From Oscillospiraceae bacterium (GTDB taxonomy: Bacteria > Bacillota > Clostridia > Oscillospirales > Oscillospiraceae): DNA of 64,000 bases. Positions 35,263 through 44,216 of the stretch are shown here, piece after piece. Position 1 is the stretch's first letter. The number at the start of each line of letters is the position of its first letter. The stretch spans positions 38,818-102,817 of the forward strand of contig SVKU01000006.1 of the NCBI GenBank assembly GCA_015068245.1, given 5' to 3'. Below the pieces are notes generated by a model. That model saw nothing but the letters and a program-made list of their open reading frames with translations. It ran no database searches and was not told where the DNA came from. The position numbers were made by a program, and so were the translations under genes.

Positions 35263-35317
35263 CAGTTATCCTAAGGACAGTCAACGTACCCAACCAATTC
35301 CTCGTGGTCATCAGTAC

Positions 35318-35604
35318 AGGCATCAGGCAGGTCTTCCGGCTCGAATGTCATCACTGAACCTCCGCCTTCCCAAGTGCAGCGCACTCAGTGGCTGAGCCTG
35401 CCTTTTGCAGACCCGAGGAAGCCAGCTCCTTTCTCACGGCGACGAGATCGCACAGGTTTTTCACCATCGGAAAATGCTTCCGATATGCCAGCTTTGCTGA
35501 CATGCCCGAGAAGCGAAGCTTCCCGATGTGGCTGCGTCAGCAGGCACGTGTTTCCCTTTTCACTTGCCCGGCCGGAATACCCGGCTGCAAGCACCTCAAT
35601 GCCT
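35318..35604 (-). ncRNA. Cobalamin (AdoCbl-type) riboswitch
   Basis: On the minus strand the landmarks of the B12 aptamer appear in order. They are: GGTGC with AAAAGGGAA near 35595-35550, GGTGAAAAACCTG with GTCGCCGTGA, AGCCACTG, GGGAAGGC, and the B12 box GAGCCGGAAGACCTGCC near 35345-35325. Closing-stem arms AGGCAT (35604-35599) and ATGCCT (35323-35318) define the ends. It is longer than average because of an extra arm between the first two blocks. It precedes a terminator and then the DUF4430/ECF genes, implying repression by cobalamin. Confidence 0.92.
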
Positions 35605-35654
35605 ATATATTGAATTATCTGGATTTTATCACATGGTCAGCAGCTTTGCAAGAA

Positions 35655-37442
35655 CTAATCCAATTCCACAGCACCGGTATACAGCGCGTGGTATCTGCCG
35701 CCAAGAGCCAGCAGCTGATCATGGTTGCCGCGCTCGATTATCTCGCCGCCTTCGATGACAAGAATACAGTCGCAGTTTCGGACAGTGGACAGACGGTGGG
35801 CGATGATGAAAACGGTCCTGCCTTCCATAAGCCGGTCCATTCCTTCTTCGATGAGTTTTTCCGTTCTGGTGTCGATGGAGGAGGTGGCCTCGTCCAGAAC
35901 CAGTATGGCAGGGTCGGCCACAGCAGCCCGGGCAATGGCTATAAGCTGACGCTGACCCTGAGACAGGTTGGCGCCGTCGGAGAAAAGCACCGTGTCATAG
36001 CCTTGAGGCAGATGGGATATGAAGAAGTGTGCGCCTGCAAGTTTTGCGGCGTTTTCCACATCCTCGTCGGAAGCGTCCAGCCTGCCGAAACGGATGTTTT
36101 CACGCACGGTATCGGTGAAAAGGTGGGTATCCTGCAAAACCATGGACAGGCTTTGACGCAGGTCGTCCTTTTTGATGTCTCTCAGGTCGATGCCGTCAAA
36201 TGTGATGCTGCCGCCGTTGATTTCGTAGAATCGGTTTATCAGGTTGGTGATGGTGGTCTTGCCCGCACCTGTGGAGCCCACAAGGGCTATCTTCTTGCCC
36301 GGTTGGGCATGGAGAGAGATACCTTTCAATATCCGCTGATCTTCCACATAACCAAAATCCACGTTTTCAAACCGGATATCGCCAGCCACAGGAGTGCCGC
36401 CGTTCCATGCTTTAGCACCGTTTTCTTCACTGATGTCCCACTGTCCATCGTCGATCTCTGCAGGCTGCTCCATCAGCTTCATCAGGCGTTCAAGACCTGC
36501 CGTGGCAGCAAGGAAAAAGTTTATCTGGCCGGAAAACTGAGCCACGGGTCTGCCGGCATCCTGCATATAACGGATATAGGATATAAGCGAGCCGATATCG
36601 AATCGCCCTCCCATGAAGCCGGCGATGACCATGAGCACGCCCACACAGCTTGACACGGAGGTGTTGGTGGCGGCGATACCGCCAAGAAATGGGTTGATGA
36701 TAGCGCCGTAAAGCTGGGCTTTGGCAGACGAAGTCAACAGAGCATTGTTCCTTTCTTCAAAGCCTTCCATGGCCTGCTTTTCGTGGGAAAAGACCTTTAT
36801 GACCTTCTGACCGGAGGTCATTTCCTCGATATAACCGTTGAGCGAAGCCATATCCTGCTGCTGAGCCACAAAGCTCTTGCGGCTTATACCGCCGGATTTT
36901 GTTACCACGATGGCCATGACAGCAAAGAAAGCTCCGCTGACAAGGGTAAGCACGGGGTTCAGTATCAGCATCATGGTCACACAGCCGATGAAAGTTAGCA
37001 CGGCTGTTATCATGGCGCTTAAACTGTTGGAAATAAAGGTACTTACGGTGTCGGCATCGTTGGTGTAAAGGCTCATTATCTCGCCGTGGGTGTGCTTGTC
37101 GAAATAGCTCATGGGCAAAGACTGAACCTTGTTGAACACATCCTGTCTGAGGGCATGTGTTACCCTCTGAGCAAGGCGTACCAGCAATCTGGCGCTGCAG
37201 TAACCCGAAACGGTGATAACGGCATACACCACTGCCAGAAGAACAAGCATAGACACAAGCCCGGGTATATCGCCGGGGAGCAGATAATCATTGACAATAG
37301 GTTTTATCAGATACGGAGCGGTTACGGAGGCGGCTGCACCGGTGAGCACGAAGAATATGGCCGCTGCCAGTATCAGCCGATACTTTGATACATAACCCAT
37401 CAGAAAGCCCATGGGCTTGAGCATTTTTCTGAACTTAGCCAT
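35655..37442 (-). CDS. ABC exporter half-transporter (consensus Walker B subunit of a heterodimer)
   Basis: 595 residues. Six-helix exporter membrane domain (residues 15-310), then an ATPase domain: Walker A GSTGAGKTT near 392, an altered signature LSQGQRQL near 494, and Walker B ILVLDEATSSID with catalytic Glu. Its partner gene upstream (8-bp overlap) has the consensus LSGGQ but Asp in place of the catalytic Glu. Together they would have one competent and one degenerate ATP site, as in BmrCD and TM287/288. Probable drug or lipid exporter; substrate unknown. Confidence 0.93.
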   Translation of the reverse strand: MAKFRKMLKPMGFLMGYVSKYRLILAAAIFFVLTGAAASVTAPYLIKPIVNDYLLPGDIPGLVSMLVLLAVVYAVITVSGYCSARLLVRLAQRVTHALRQDVFNKVQSLPMSYFDKHTHGEIMSLYTNDADTVSTFISNSLSAMITAVLTFIGCVTMMLILNPVLTLVSGAFFAVMAIVVTKSGGISRKSFVAQQQDMASLNGYIEEMTSGQKVIKVFSHEKQAMEGFEERNNALLTSSAKAQLYGAIINPFLGGIAATNTSVSSCVGVLMVIAGFMGGRFDIGSLISYIRYMQDAGRPVAQFSGQINFFLAATAGLERLMKLMEQPAEIDDGQWDISEENGAKAWNGGTPVAGDIRFENVDFGYVEDQRILKGISLHAQPGKKIALVGSTGAGKTTITNLINRFYEINGGSITFDGIDLRDIKKDDLRQSLSMVLQDTHLFTDTVRENIRFGRLDASDEDVENAAKLAGAHFFISHLPQGYDTVLFSDGANLSQGQRQLIAIARAAVADPAILVLDEATSSIDTRTEKLIEEGMDRLMEGRTVFIIAHRLSTVRNCDCILVIEGGEIIERGNHDQLLALGGRYHALYTGAVELD

Positions 37443-39162
37443 CGATCAGCGCTCCTTCCTGCTGAGTTTTGTAAATGGTGCGATATATATCCGACCGTTC
37501 CATCAGCTCGCTGTGGCTGCCGATTGCAGTGACGCGGCCCTCGTCGATAACGATGATCCGATCGGCATCCATAACCGAGGCTATGCGCTGGGCAATAATA
37601 AGTTTTGTTACGCCGGGCAGGTTTTCTCTGAACGACCTGCGTATGGCGGCGTCGGTAGCCATATCCACAGCGGAGGTGGAATCGTCAAGGATAAGGACCT
37701 TAGGCTTTTTCATCAAAGCTCTGGCTATGCACAACCTTTGCCGTTGACCACCGGATAGGTTTACGCCGCCCTGGGAAAGAACGGTGTCGTAGCCTTCAGG
37801 CAGCCGGGATATGAACTCAGATGCACATGCGGCGTCACAGGCGGTATCCAATTCGGTTTCGTCTGCCGTGGGGTCCCCCCAACGGAGATTTTCACGAATG
37901 GTGCCGGAGAACAGGGTGTTTTGCTGCAAAACGATGGATACACCGTCACGGAGAGTTTTCAGTGTATATTCCCGGATATCCCGCCCTCCCACCTTGATAC
38001 AGCCGTCGGAAACGTCGTACAGTCTGGGGATAAGGTTCACCAGAGTGGATTTTGCGGAGCCTGTACCGCCGATGATGCCGATAGTCTCGCCGGAAGAAAT
38101 ATCAAGGTCGATGTTTTCAAGTATGTATTTGCCGCTGCTGCCATAGCGGAAAGAGACGTTCTCAAATTCAATGGTGCCGTCCTCAACAGCCTGCTCCACC
38201 GAGCCATCCTCTATATCGGGCACCTGTGCCAGGACTTCGGAAATACGGCGCAGAGAAACCACCGAGCGTGAAAGCACAAGGAAAACCGAGCCGATGCCAA
38301 GCGTCTGTGTCATTATTGAGTTGAGATAAGATATAAGGGACGTCAGTTCGCCTACTGACAGGTAGTTTTTGATAATAAGGTCACCGCCGATACGGTACAT
38401 GGCAATGATAACGGCGTACATTATCAGGTTTGAAAACGGACCGTTCAGAACACCGAAACCGTAGGCTCTGTCGGAAGAGCGGAAAACTTTATTGTTGGCA
38501 TCGCCGAACCGCTTTTTCTGCTGGTCACGGCGCACAAAGGCCTTGATTATTCCCATGCCAGTCAGGTTTTCCTGAGTTATCAGGTTCATGCTGTCTATGC
38601 TTTCCTGCATGGTTTTGTAACGCGGCATGAGATTGCGGATGATGATGGCGTAAATGATAACAAACGCCGGGAAGATGGTAAGAAACAGCAGTGCCACGGT
38701 TTTGTTGACCATGAAGCTCATAATAAAGGCTATAATGACCATAGACGGAGCTCTGGCAAGGGTCTTGATCGCTGTGCACACCGCACTTTGCACGGCAGTA
38801 ACGTCGCCTGTCAGACGATTGATAAGCGAGCCCGTGCCAAAGGTTTCAATGTTTTTGAAGGTATAGCCCTGAATGGCCTTGTATTGAGCCTTGCGAAGCT
38901 CCGCACCAAACCCCATGCCGGCTCTGGTGGAGTATTTTACAGACAGGATACCCATACCGACCACAAGAAGCCCGAGACCTATCATAAGACATCCCAGCTT
39001 AAGAGTGTAGGCTATGTCGCTGCGGCCAATGCCATAGTCCAGCAGATATGCCATCAGCAACGTGACTGACAGGTCAAAAAAGGATTCGACAGTGGAGCAT
39101 ATCACGCTGAGGATAACGTCCTTTTTGTATTTGCCCAGATAGGGCAAGATGAGCTTATACAA
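37435..39162 (-). CDS. ABC exporter half-transporter (degenerate Walker B subunit of a heterodimer)
   Basis: 575 residues. Six membrane helices (residues 15-300) and an ATPase domain with Walker A GGTGSAKST near 367 and canonical signature LSGGQRQR. Its Walker B is VLILDDSTSAVD, in which the catalytic Glu is replaced by Asp near 490. Overlaps the partner gene by 8 bp, so the two are translated together. In heterodimeric exporters this replacement marks the subunit contributing the non-hydrolysing site. Confidence 0.93.
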   Translation of the reverse strand: MYKLILPYLGKYKKDVILSVICSTVESFFDLSVTLLMAYLLDYGIGRSDIAYTLKLGCLMIGLGLLVVGMGILSVKYSTRAGMGFGAELRKAQYKAIQGYTFKNIETFGTGSLINRLTGDVTAVQSAVCTAIKTLARAPSMVIIAFIMSFMVNKTVALLFLTIFPAFVIIYAIIIRNLMPRYKTMQESIDSMNLITQENLTGMGIIKAFVRRDQQKKRFGDANNKVFRSSDRAYGFGVLNGPFSNLIMYAVIIAMYRIGGDLIIKNYLSVGELTSLISYLNSIMTQTLGIGSVFLVLSRSVVSLRRISEVLAQVPDIEDGSVEQAVEDGTIEFENVSFRYGSSGKYILENIDLDISSGETIGIIGGTGSAKSTLVNLIPRLYDVSDGCIKVGGRDIREYTLKTLRDGVSIVLQQNTLFSGTIRENLRWGDPTADETELDTACDAACASEFISRLPEGYDTVLSQGGVNLSGGQRQRLCIARALMKKPKVLILDDSTSAVDMATDAAIRRSFRENLPGVTKLIIAQRIASVMDADRIIVIDEGRVTAIGSHSELMERSDIYRTIYKTQQEGALIDG

Positions 39163-39366
39163 TATATCACCCCAAAACTTTGTTTACGAACATTGCAGGA
39201 ATATCATAGCAGACAAAGCATTGGATGTCCACGCAGCAAAGGGGGAAAAGCGCATATTGATAGTCCACTTCGCGTTTTGAAACCGCATTGTAAGCGCCCA
39301 CTGGAATTTGGCAGAAAAATGTGATATTATAGCAGCAATGAAAAGAATATTCGGAGGATAATGAAA

Positions 39367-39771
39367 ATGGTATTTTTGAAACTGCAGCAGCAGGCTTTCC
39401 GCAAAATCGATATGCTGGTCAACGTGGGAACTCAGCCCGATATGGAGCTTGAAAGCTCTTTTTCTTTCAGCATGGACTACAACGACACCAACACCCAGTG
39501 TGTTGCCCGTCTGAACTATGATATCCACATGAAAGACGCACCCGAAAAGCTGAAGGCCGAAGTTGAATGTTTTGGCGTATATTCCTGCCAGGGCATCGAA
39601 AAGGAAGAGGACAAAAAGCAGGCTCATGTTCAGGCATATCAGCTGCTGTTCCCCTATGTTCAGGGAATGATAGCCCACCTGATGGTCAGCGCCGGCATGC
39701 CTGCACTGATGGTTGAAATGATGCAGCTGAGCACCGATGATATCGTGCTGAACAGCCAGCTGCCGCAATAA
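39367..39771 (+). CDS. SecB-like chaperone-fold protein
   Basis: 134 residues from ATG 39367, 9 nt after GGAGG; an ATG at 39361 is only 3 nt from that site. The end reads YQLLFPYVQGMIAHLMVSAGMPALMVEM, which parallels the C-terminal helix pair of SecB (a Tyr/Phe-Pro-Tyr start and GG/AGMPAL-like turn). SecB is unusual in Gram-positives; stand-alone SecB-like proteins there are sometimes linked to toxin-antitoxin-chaperone systems, but no toxin or antitoxin lies beside this gene. Probably a small cytoplasmic protein-binding protein. Confidence 0.7.
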   Translation: MVFLKLQQQAFRKIDMLVNVGTQPDMELESSFSFSMDYNDTNTQCVARLNYDIHMKDAPEKLKAEVECFGVYSCQGIEKEEDKKQAHVQAYQLLFPYVQGMIAHLMVSAGMPALMVEMMQLSTDDIVLNSQLPQ

Positions 39772-39790
39772 AAGAATCGCTGTTGAATAT

Positions 39791-40131
39791 AAAAACCGCC
39801 TGTGTAAAAGGGAGTTGGTCATAGGAATATGGCCAACTCCCAGAGAAATAGATTTGCGAAGCAAATCTGTGATATACGCCGATGGCTATGATATAGGCTT
39901 CGCCTGTGATATATTTTCTGCGAAAATATTGACGAAAAGGACGATATCCTCGGATATCGTCCTTTATAATTCAATCATCACGAAGGGATACATCAACATG
40001 CCGCAGGCATATATCACATTGCGTCAGCAATATTTCACATTTCCGGAGGAAATATATCACTTTCATGTCAGGGAAAATATCATTGGAGGCTGCGGAAACC
40101 CCTTTCCGCAACCTCCTAACAGGCGGTTTTT
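39791..40131. repeat. Hairpin-array element with 13-bp terminal inverted repeats
   Basis: Ends: AAAAACCGCCTGT (39791-39803) and ACAGGCGGTTTTT (40119-40131). Inside are nine perfect or near-perfect hairpins at 39810-39841, 39850-39868, 39895-39905, 39911-39929, 39936-39965 (14-bp arms), 39998-40010, 40018-40031, 40040-40052 and 40085-40116. TGATATA-type linkers lie left of the central hairpin and TATATCA-type linkers right of it. The outer repeat can also serve as a bidirectional terminator for the converging genes. Confidence 0.85.
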
Positions 40132-40135
40132 GTAT

Positions 40136-41200
40136 TTAATAGTTCGTCGGTGATACTCTGAAAGCATAAACGGTGCTTCCGCCCCAGTAACCGGTGTCAT
40201 CCTGCTGACCATGACGCCATTTGGCTTCGACCATGACAACATAGCCGGTTTCGTAACCTACGCCAAGTTCAAAAGCTCCGTCCTCGAGGACAATGACTTC
40301 GGCGTTTTCTTCCAGCGTTGCGAAGAAGCTGTCGTAATCATCAACATCAAAGTCCATGTACTTGTCGTTCCAGAGGGTGATTGAGTATTCGTCGGGCGCA
40401 TATTCAAAGCTCAGCTCGATATGATCCTTGCCGTAAACCCGTTCCACAGTGCGAATGGTTTCCCACTGCATGGGATGGTCTGAATCGGCTGAATATGAAT
40501 TCATGATGCCGTTGATCTCGCAGCTCCAGTCTGTTGTGCCCATGGCGGGCTTCAAGGTTTCACCGTTATAGCTGACTATAAGAGCGGGAGGGTCGTTGAA
40601 GGTCTTATTCTCCTCGGCGGGAGCGGTTTCCTCCACAGGAAGTTCAGACAACTCCGGCTCCGGTTCGGAAGAGGTTTCCGGCTCCGGTTCCGGTTTTTCG
40701 GCAATGACGGGTTTTTCCGGCTCTGCTTCCGGAACTTCGGGAGTGTAAACAAGGTCAAACGCAAACTCCATCCGGTATATGTGGATCCCCGATGACCAGC
40801 TGCCTGCGGCACTGATACTGTAGGATTTTCCGCCCTCAACTTCAATGGTGGTGCCTTCCACGGTTTGAGTTTCGCCGGTGTCGGGATCGCTGACGTAAAC
40901 GCTCAGGTCATCGGCCGCATAGGAGAAGGCAAGCTGGATAGTACCGCTGCTTTCGGATGCGTTTATAACAGTAGGTTCAAGCGGTTCGTCCCAGGTGTAA
41001 TTCTTTGTGCTGTCGCCAAAAATACCTCTGGTGGTTATGGCGTTTTCACGGCTTGCTATGTCGTAGGTGGAGGTGACATTCCCTGCAAGGTATACTGTTT
41101 TCAGCGTTGGCATGGCAGACTTTTTGCCGCTGCAGCCGCAAAGACCGGCAAGCACCGCAACCGCAAGAGTCAGACATATTGCCCGCAAAACTTTCTTCAT
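40136..41200 (-). CDS. Uncharacterised lipoprotein with Glu/Pro-rich linker
   Basis: 354 residues from ATG 41200, 8 nt after GGGG. Lipoprotein signal (LAGLCGCSG, Cys near 22). A first beta-rich domain (residues 30-150) is followed by a linker of alternating Glu-Pro (about residues 155-205) and a second domain of about 150 residues ending in a Tyr/Trp-rich segment. I do not recognise the family. The two globular parts separated by a Pro-rich stalk suggest a surface or cell-wall-exposed binding protein. Confidence 0.75.
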   Translation of the reverse strand: MKKVLRAICLTLAVAVLAGLCGCSGKKSAMPTLKTVYLAGNVTSTYDIASRENAITTRGIFGDSTKNYTWDEPLEPTVINASESSGTIQLAFSYAADDLSVYVSDPDTGETQTVEGTTIEVEGGKSYSISAAGSWSSGIHIYRMEFAFDLVYTPEVPEAEPEKPVIAEKPEPEPETSSEPEPELSELPVEETAPAEENKTFNDPPALIVSYNGETLKPAMGTTDWSCEINGIMNSYSADSDHPMQWETIRTVERVYGKDHIELSFEYAPDEYSITLWNDKYMDFDVDDYDSFFATLEENAEVIVLEDGAFELGVGYETGYVVMVEAKWRHGQQDDTGYWGGSTVYAFRVSPTNY

Positions 41201-41261
41201 TTTCATTTCCCCTTAGATTATCGTACGTTATATATTACGGCAAAAAATGCCTGTTGTTTTC

Positions 41262-41918
41262 TTATTTGTACAGGAATATCGTGTCGTTAAAGCTGTACCA
41301 GCGAGGATACGCTTTGCGGACATTGTCCAAAGCACTGTCAGCTTCGTCCAAAACCGCACCGGCGAAAAAACTGTTGTCAGCGTTGCAGCCGCCCATTGGT
41401 TCACCGATGTATATCAGGCGGCAGTCCGGGTTGACGGTGCGCATTTTTTCCAATGATTTCAAAGCCATATCGTCGAGATAAGGCCAGCTCATTATAATGA
41501 AATCCACCGACTTGCCGTATTTTTTGATGGCAGACAGTGCGCTGCGCTTTTCCACCTTGGTCCATTGTCCTGCAAAGGTGGCTTTCCATGAGTAATCGTC
41601 GGTGGCGATAATGTCGGTGCCTTCGTCCCTCAGAGCTTTCGCCAGAGCGCCGGTACCGCTCATGATCTCCAGAACTTTTCGGGAACCGATAAATTCTGCC
41701 AGCGGACGCACCCAGCTGCGGCACACAAGACTGTACCCCATGAGCTGAATGTAGGCGCTGCGGTAATAGTCCAGATACGGTGACGGCATGGCAACCTCGG
41801 GCGGAAACGCTTCGGGTATTTCCCGCCGGTTGAGGCGACGAAAATAGGAGGCCAGCACCAATCGCTCGCCTCTTGCACCGTCTCCATAATATTGCTGAAG
41901 TCTGGTAAGCTCGTCCAT
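41262..41918 (-). CDS. SAM-dependent methyltransferase-like protein (possibly leaderless)
   Basis: 218 residues from ATG 41918 (MDELTRLQQYYG). Residues about 88-100 read VLEIMSGTGALAKAL, a class I methyltransferase motif I, followed by IIATDDYSW (acidic strand-2 end) and FIIMSWPYLDDMAL (motif IV-like). The N-terminal 80 residues are helical and specific. No ribosome site precedes this ATG, and a promoter ends only 6 nt before it, suggesting a leaderless mRNA. Substrate unknown. The alternative start at 41942 also lacks a ribosome site and would lie inside the promoter. Confidence 0.72.
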   Translation of the reverse strand: MDELTRLQQYYGDGARGERLVLASYFRRLNRREIPEAFPPEVAMPSPYLDYYRSAYIQLMGYSLVCRSWVRPLAEFIGSRKVLEIMSGTGALAKALRDEGTDIIATDDYSWKATFAGQWTKVEKRSALSAIKKYGKSVDFIIMSWPYLDDMALKSLEKMRTVNPDCRLIYIGEPMGGCNADNSFFAGAVLDEADSALDNVRKAYPRWYSFNDTIFLYK

Positions 41919-41924
41919 GTAGAC

Positions 41925-41953
41925 ATAATACAATAAAAACATGAGTTTGGCAA
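41925..41953 (-). promoter_or_regulatory. Promoter predicting a leaderless transcript
   Basis: Minus strand TTGCCA (41953-41948), 17 bp, TATTAT (41930-41925), then six bases to the ATG at 41918. Confidence 0.6.
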
Positions 41954-42040
41954 GAACGGCAGTGCTGTTTTGCTGGACAAATCCGGCTTTGTGATATAAA
42001 ATTAGCTGGTTAAGTAAAGACTATGTATTGGAGCGTAATA

Positions 42041-44197
42041 ATGGAAACTATTGTACAGATACTTGCCCGTGAATTGGGTCGAAAAACAGAACACATTGAA
42101 AACGTTATCCGCCTGATAGACGAGGGCAACACCATACCGTTTATTGCCCGATACCGCAAGGAAATGCATGGCACAATGGATGATACCCTGCTGCGTAATC
42201 TGGAAGACAGGCTGAACTATCTGCGCAACCTAGCAGCACGCCGTGAAGAGGTCAAAAAATCCATAGAAGCTCAGGGGAAACTGACAGACGAACTGTCTGC
42301 CGCCATAGACGATGCCAAAACACTGGCAGAGGTGGAGGATCTGTATCGCCCACATAAGCAAAAACGCCGCACCAGAGCCACGGTAGCCAGAGAAAAAGGG
42401 CTGGAACCGCTGGCAGAGAAGCTGTTTGCTCAGGAAAAGACCGGAGATATCATGGCTCTGGCAGCTGAGTATATAGACGCTGAAAAAGGCGTGGAAACCG
42501 CTGAGGACGCTCTGGCAGGTGCATCTGATATCATTGCCGAAAACATTTCTGACGATGCCGAGATCCGCAAAAAGCTGCGTGCCGTTATGAATAAAAAAGC
42601 CGTTTTGGTATCAGCCGCCGCCAAGGAAGAAGATTCCGTTTACCGCCTGTACTACGAGTTCAGTGCAGCCATATCCAAATTGCAGAGTCATCAGGTGCTG
42701 GCTATCAATCGTGGTGAAAAGGAAGAGTTTCTTAAAGTCACTGTCCAGATAGACCGTGAATGGCCATTGAACGAAATATTCAAAGCCGTTCTTGTTCCCG
42801 GCTCCTATGCCAACGATTTTGTAAAATCGGCCGCAGAGGACGGATACGACCGCCTGCTCCAACCCTCACTGGAAAGGGAGATTCGCTCAAACCTTACCGA
42901 TGCTGCCAACGAAGCGGCTATTGCAAACTTTGCTCTGAATCTCAAACCCCTGCTGATGGCTGCGCCCGTAAAGGGTAAGGTAACGCTGGGATTTGACCCC
43001 GCTTTCCGCACCGGCTGCAAGCTGGCGGTGGTGGACGCCACCGGCAAGGTGCTGGATACAGGAGTTATTTATCCCACCAAACCTCACGAAAAAATTGCGG
43101 AATCCAAAGCCGCATTGACAAAACTTATCAAAAAACACAACATTGCCCATATTGCCCTTGGCAACGGTACAGCTTCCCGTGAATCCGAGCAGTTCCTGGC
43201 CGGTCTTATCAAGGAACTGGACGTGCCTGTGAGTTATATGATAGTTTCTGAGGCAGGTGCATCGGTTTACTCCGCTTCCAAGCTGGCAGCGGAAGAGTTC
43301 CCGGATTATGATGTTTCCCTCAGAAGCGCTGTGTCCATCGCCAGAAGACTGCAGGATCCTTTGGCAGAACTGGTAAAGATCGACCCCAAAGCCATCGGCG
43401 TTGGCCAGTATCAGCACGACATGCCCCAGGCACGGCTCAGCCAGAGCCTTGAAAACGTGGTAGAGGACTGCGTTAACTCCGTTGGTGTTGACCTGAACAC
43501 CGCATCACCCTCCCTTTTGAAACAGGTATCCGGCCTTACTGCTGCCACAGCCAAAAACATAGTGGCTTACCGTGAAGAAAACGGTGCTTTCACTTCCCGC
43601 AAGCAGCTGCTCAAGGTGCCCAAACTTGGACCGAAAGCATACCAGCAGTGCGCAGGCTTCCTCAGAGTTCCCGAAAGCTCCAACGTGCTGGACAACACCG
43701 GCGTTCACCCGGAATCCTACGAAGCTGCCGAAAAACTGCTGAACCTTTGCGGTTACGGCCTTGAAGATGTGGGTCAGATGACACTTCTGCCTGCCAGACT
43801 GAAGCAGTTTGGCGAAGAAAAGGCTGCCGAGTTCTGCGGAGTTGGCGTGCCAACGCTGAACGATATCGTCAAGGAACTTATGAAGCCCGGCCGTGACCCG
43901 CGAGATGAGCTGCCTGCACCTATCCTGCGCACAGACGTTATGGACATGAAAGACCTGAAACCCGGCATGGAGCTTTCAGGTACTGTGCGTAACGTCATCG
44001 ATTTCGGCGTTTTTGTGGACATCGGTGTTCATCAGGACGGTCTGGTGCATATTTCTCAGGTATCAAATAAGTACATCAAGCACCCGTCTGAAGTGGTGTC
44101 CGTAGGTGACGTGGTCAAGGTCGTGGTGCTGGAAGTTGACGAAAAGAAAAAGCGCATTTCCCTGTCTATGAAGCAGGTGGGAAAGACAAAACAGTAA
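42041..44197 (+). CDS. tex: RNA-binding transcription accessory protein Tex
   Basis: 718 residues from ATG 42041, 8 nt after GGAG; six codons upstream are rejected. Domain order is that of Tex: N-terminal helical region (FIARYRKEMHGTMDDTLLRNLEDRL), YqgF/RNase H-like fold (LGFDPAFRTGCKLAVVDATGKVLDT), helix-hairpin-helix pair (VDLNTASPSLLKQVSGL and KVPKLGPKAYQQCAGF) and a C-terminal S1 domain (ELSGTVRNVIDFGVFVDIGVHQDGLVHISQ). Binds nucleic acid and interacts with transcription. Complete. Confidence 0.96.
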   Translation: METIVQILARELGRKTEHIENVIRLIDEGNTIPFIARYRKEMHGTMDDTLLRNLEDRLNYLRNLAARREEVKKSIEAQGKLTDELSAAIDDAKTLAEVEDLYRPHKQKRRTRATVAREKGLEPLAEKLFAQEKTGDIMALAAEYIDAEKGVETAEDALAGASDIIAENISDDAEIRKKLRAVMNKKAVLVSAAAKEEDSVYRLYYEFSAAISKLQSHQVLAINRGEKEEFLKVTVQIDREWPLNEIFKAVLVPGSYANDFVKSAAEDGYDRLLQPSLEREIRSNLTDAANEAAIANFALNLKPLLMAAPVKGKVTLGFDPAFRTGCKLAVVDATGKVLDTGVIYPTKPHEKIAESKAALTKLIKKHNIAHIALGNGTASRESEQFLAGLIKELDVPVSYMIVSEAGASVYSASKLAAEEFPDYDVSLRSAVSIARRLQDPLAELVKIDPKAIGVGQYQHDMPQARLSQSLENVVEDCVNSVGVDLNTASPSLLKQVSGLTAATAKNIVAYREENGAFTSRKQLLKVPKLGPKAYQQCAGFLRVPESSNVLDNTGVHPESYEAAEKLLNLCGYGLEDVGQMTLLPARLKQFGEEKAAEFCGVGVPTLNDIVKELMKPGRDPRDELPAPILRTDVMDMKDLKPGMELSGTVRNVIDFGVFVDIGVHQDGLVHISQVSNKYIKHPSEVVSVGDVVKVVVLEVDEKKKRISLSMKQVGKTKQ

Positions 44198-44216
44198 TCT
44201 GTTTTCGGAGAAAACA

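Noticed and set aside
39791..40131. Possible CRISPR or tRNA cluster in the hairpin array
   Set aside because: Hairpins differ in sequence and length, no conserved direct repeat, no tRNA T-loop or anticodon pattern.
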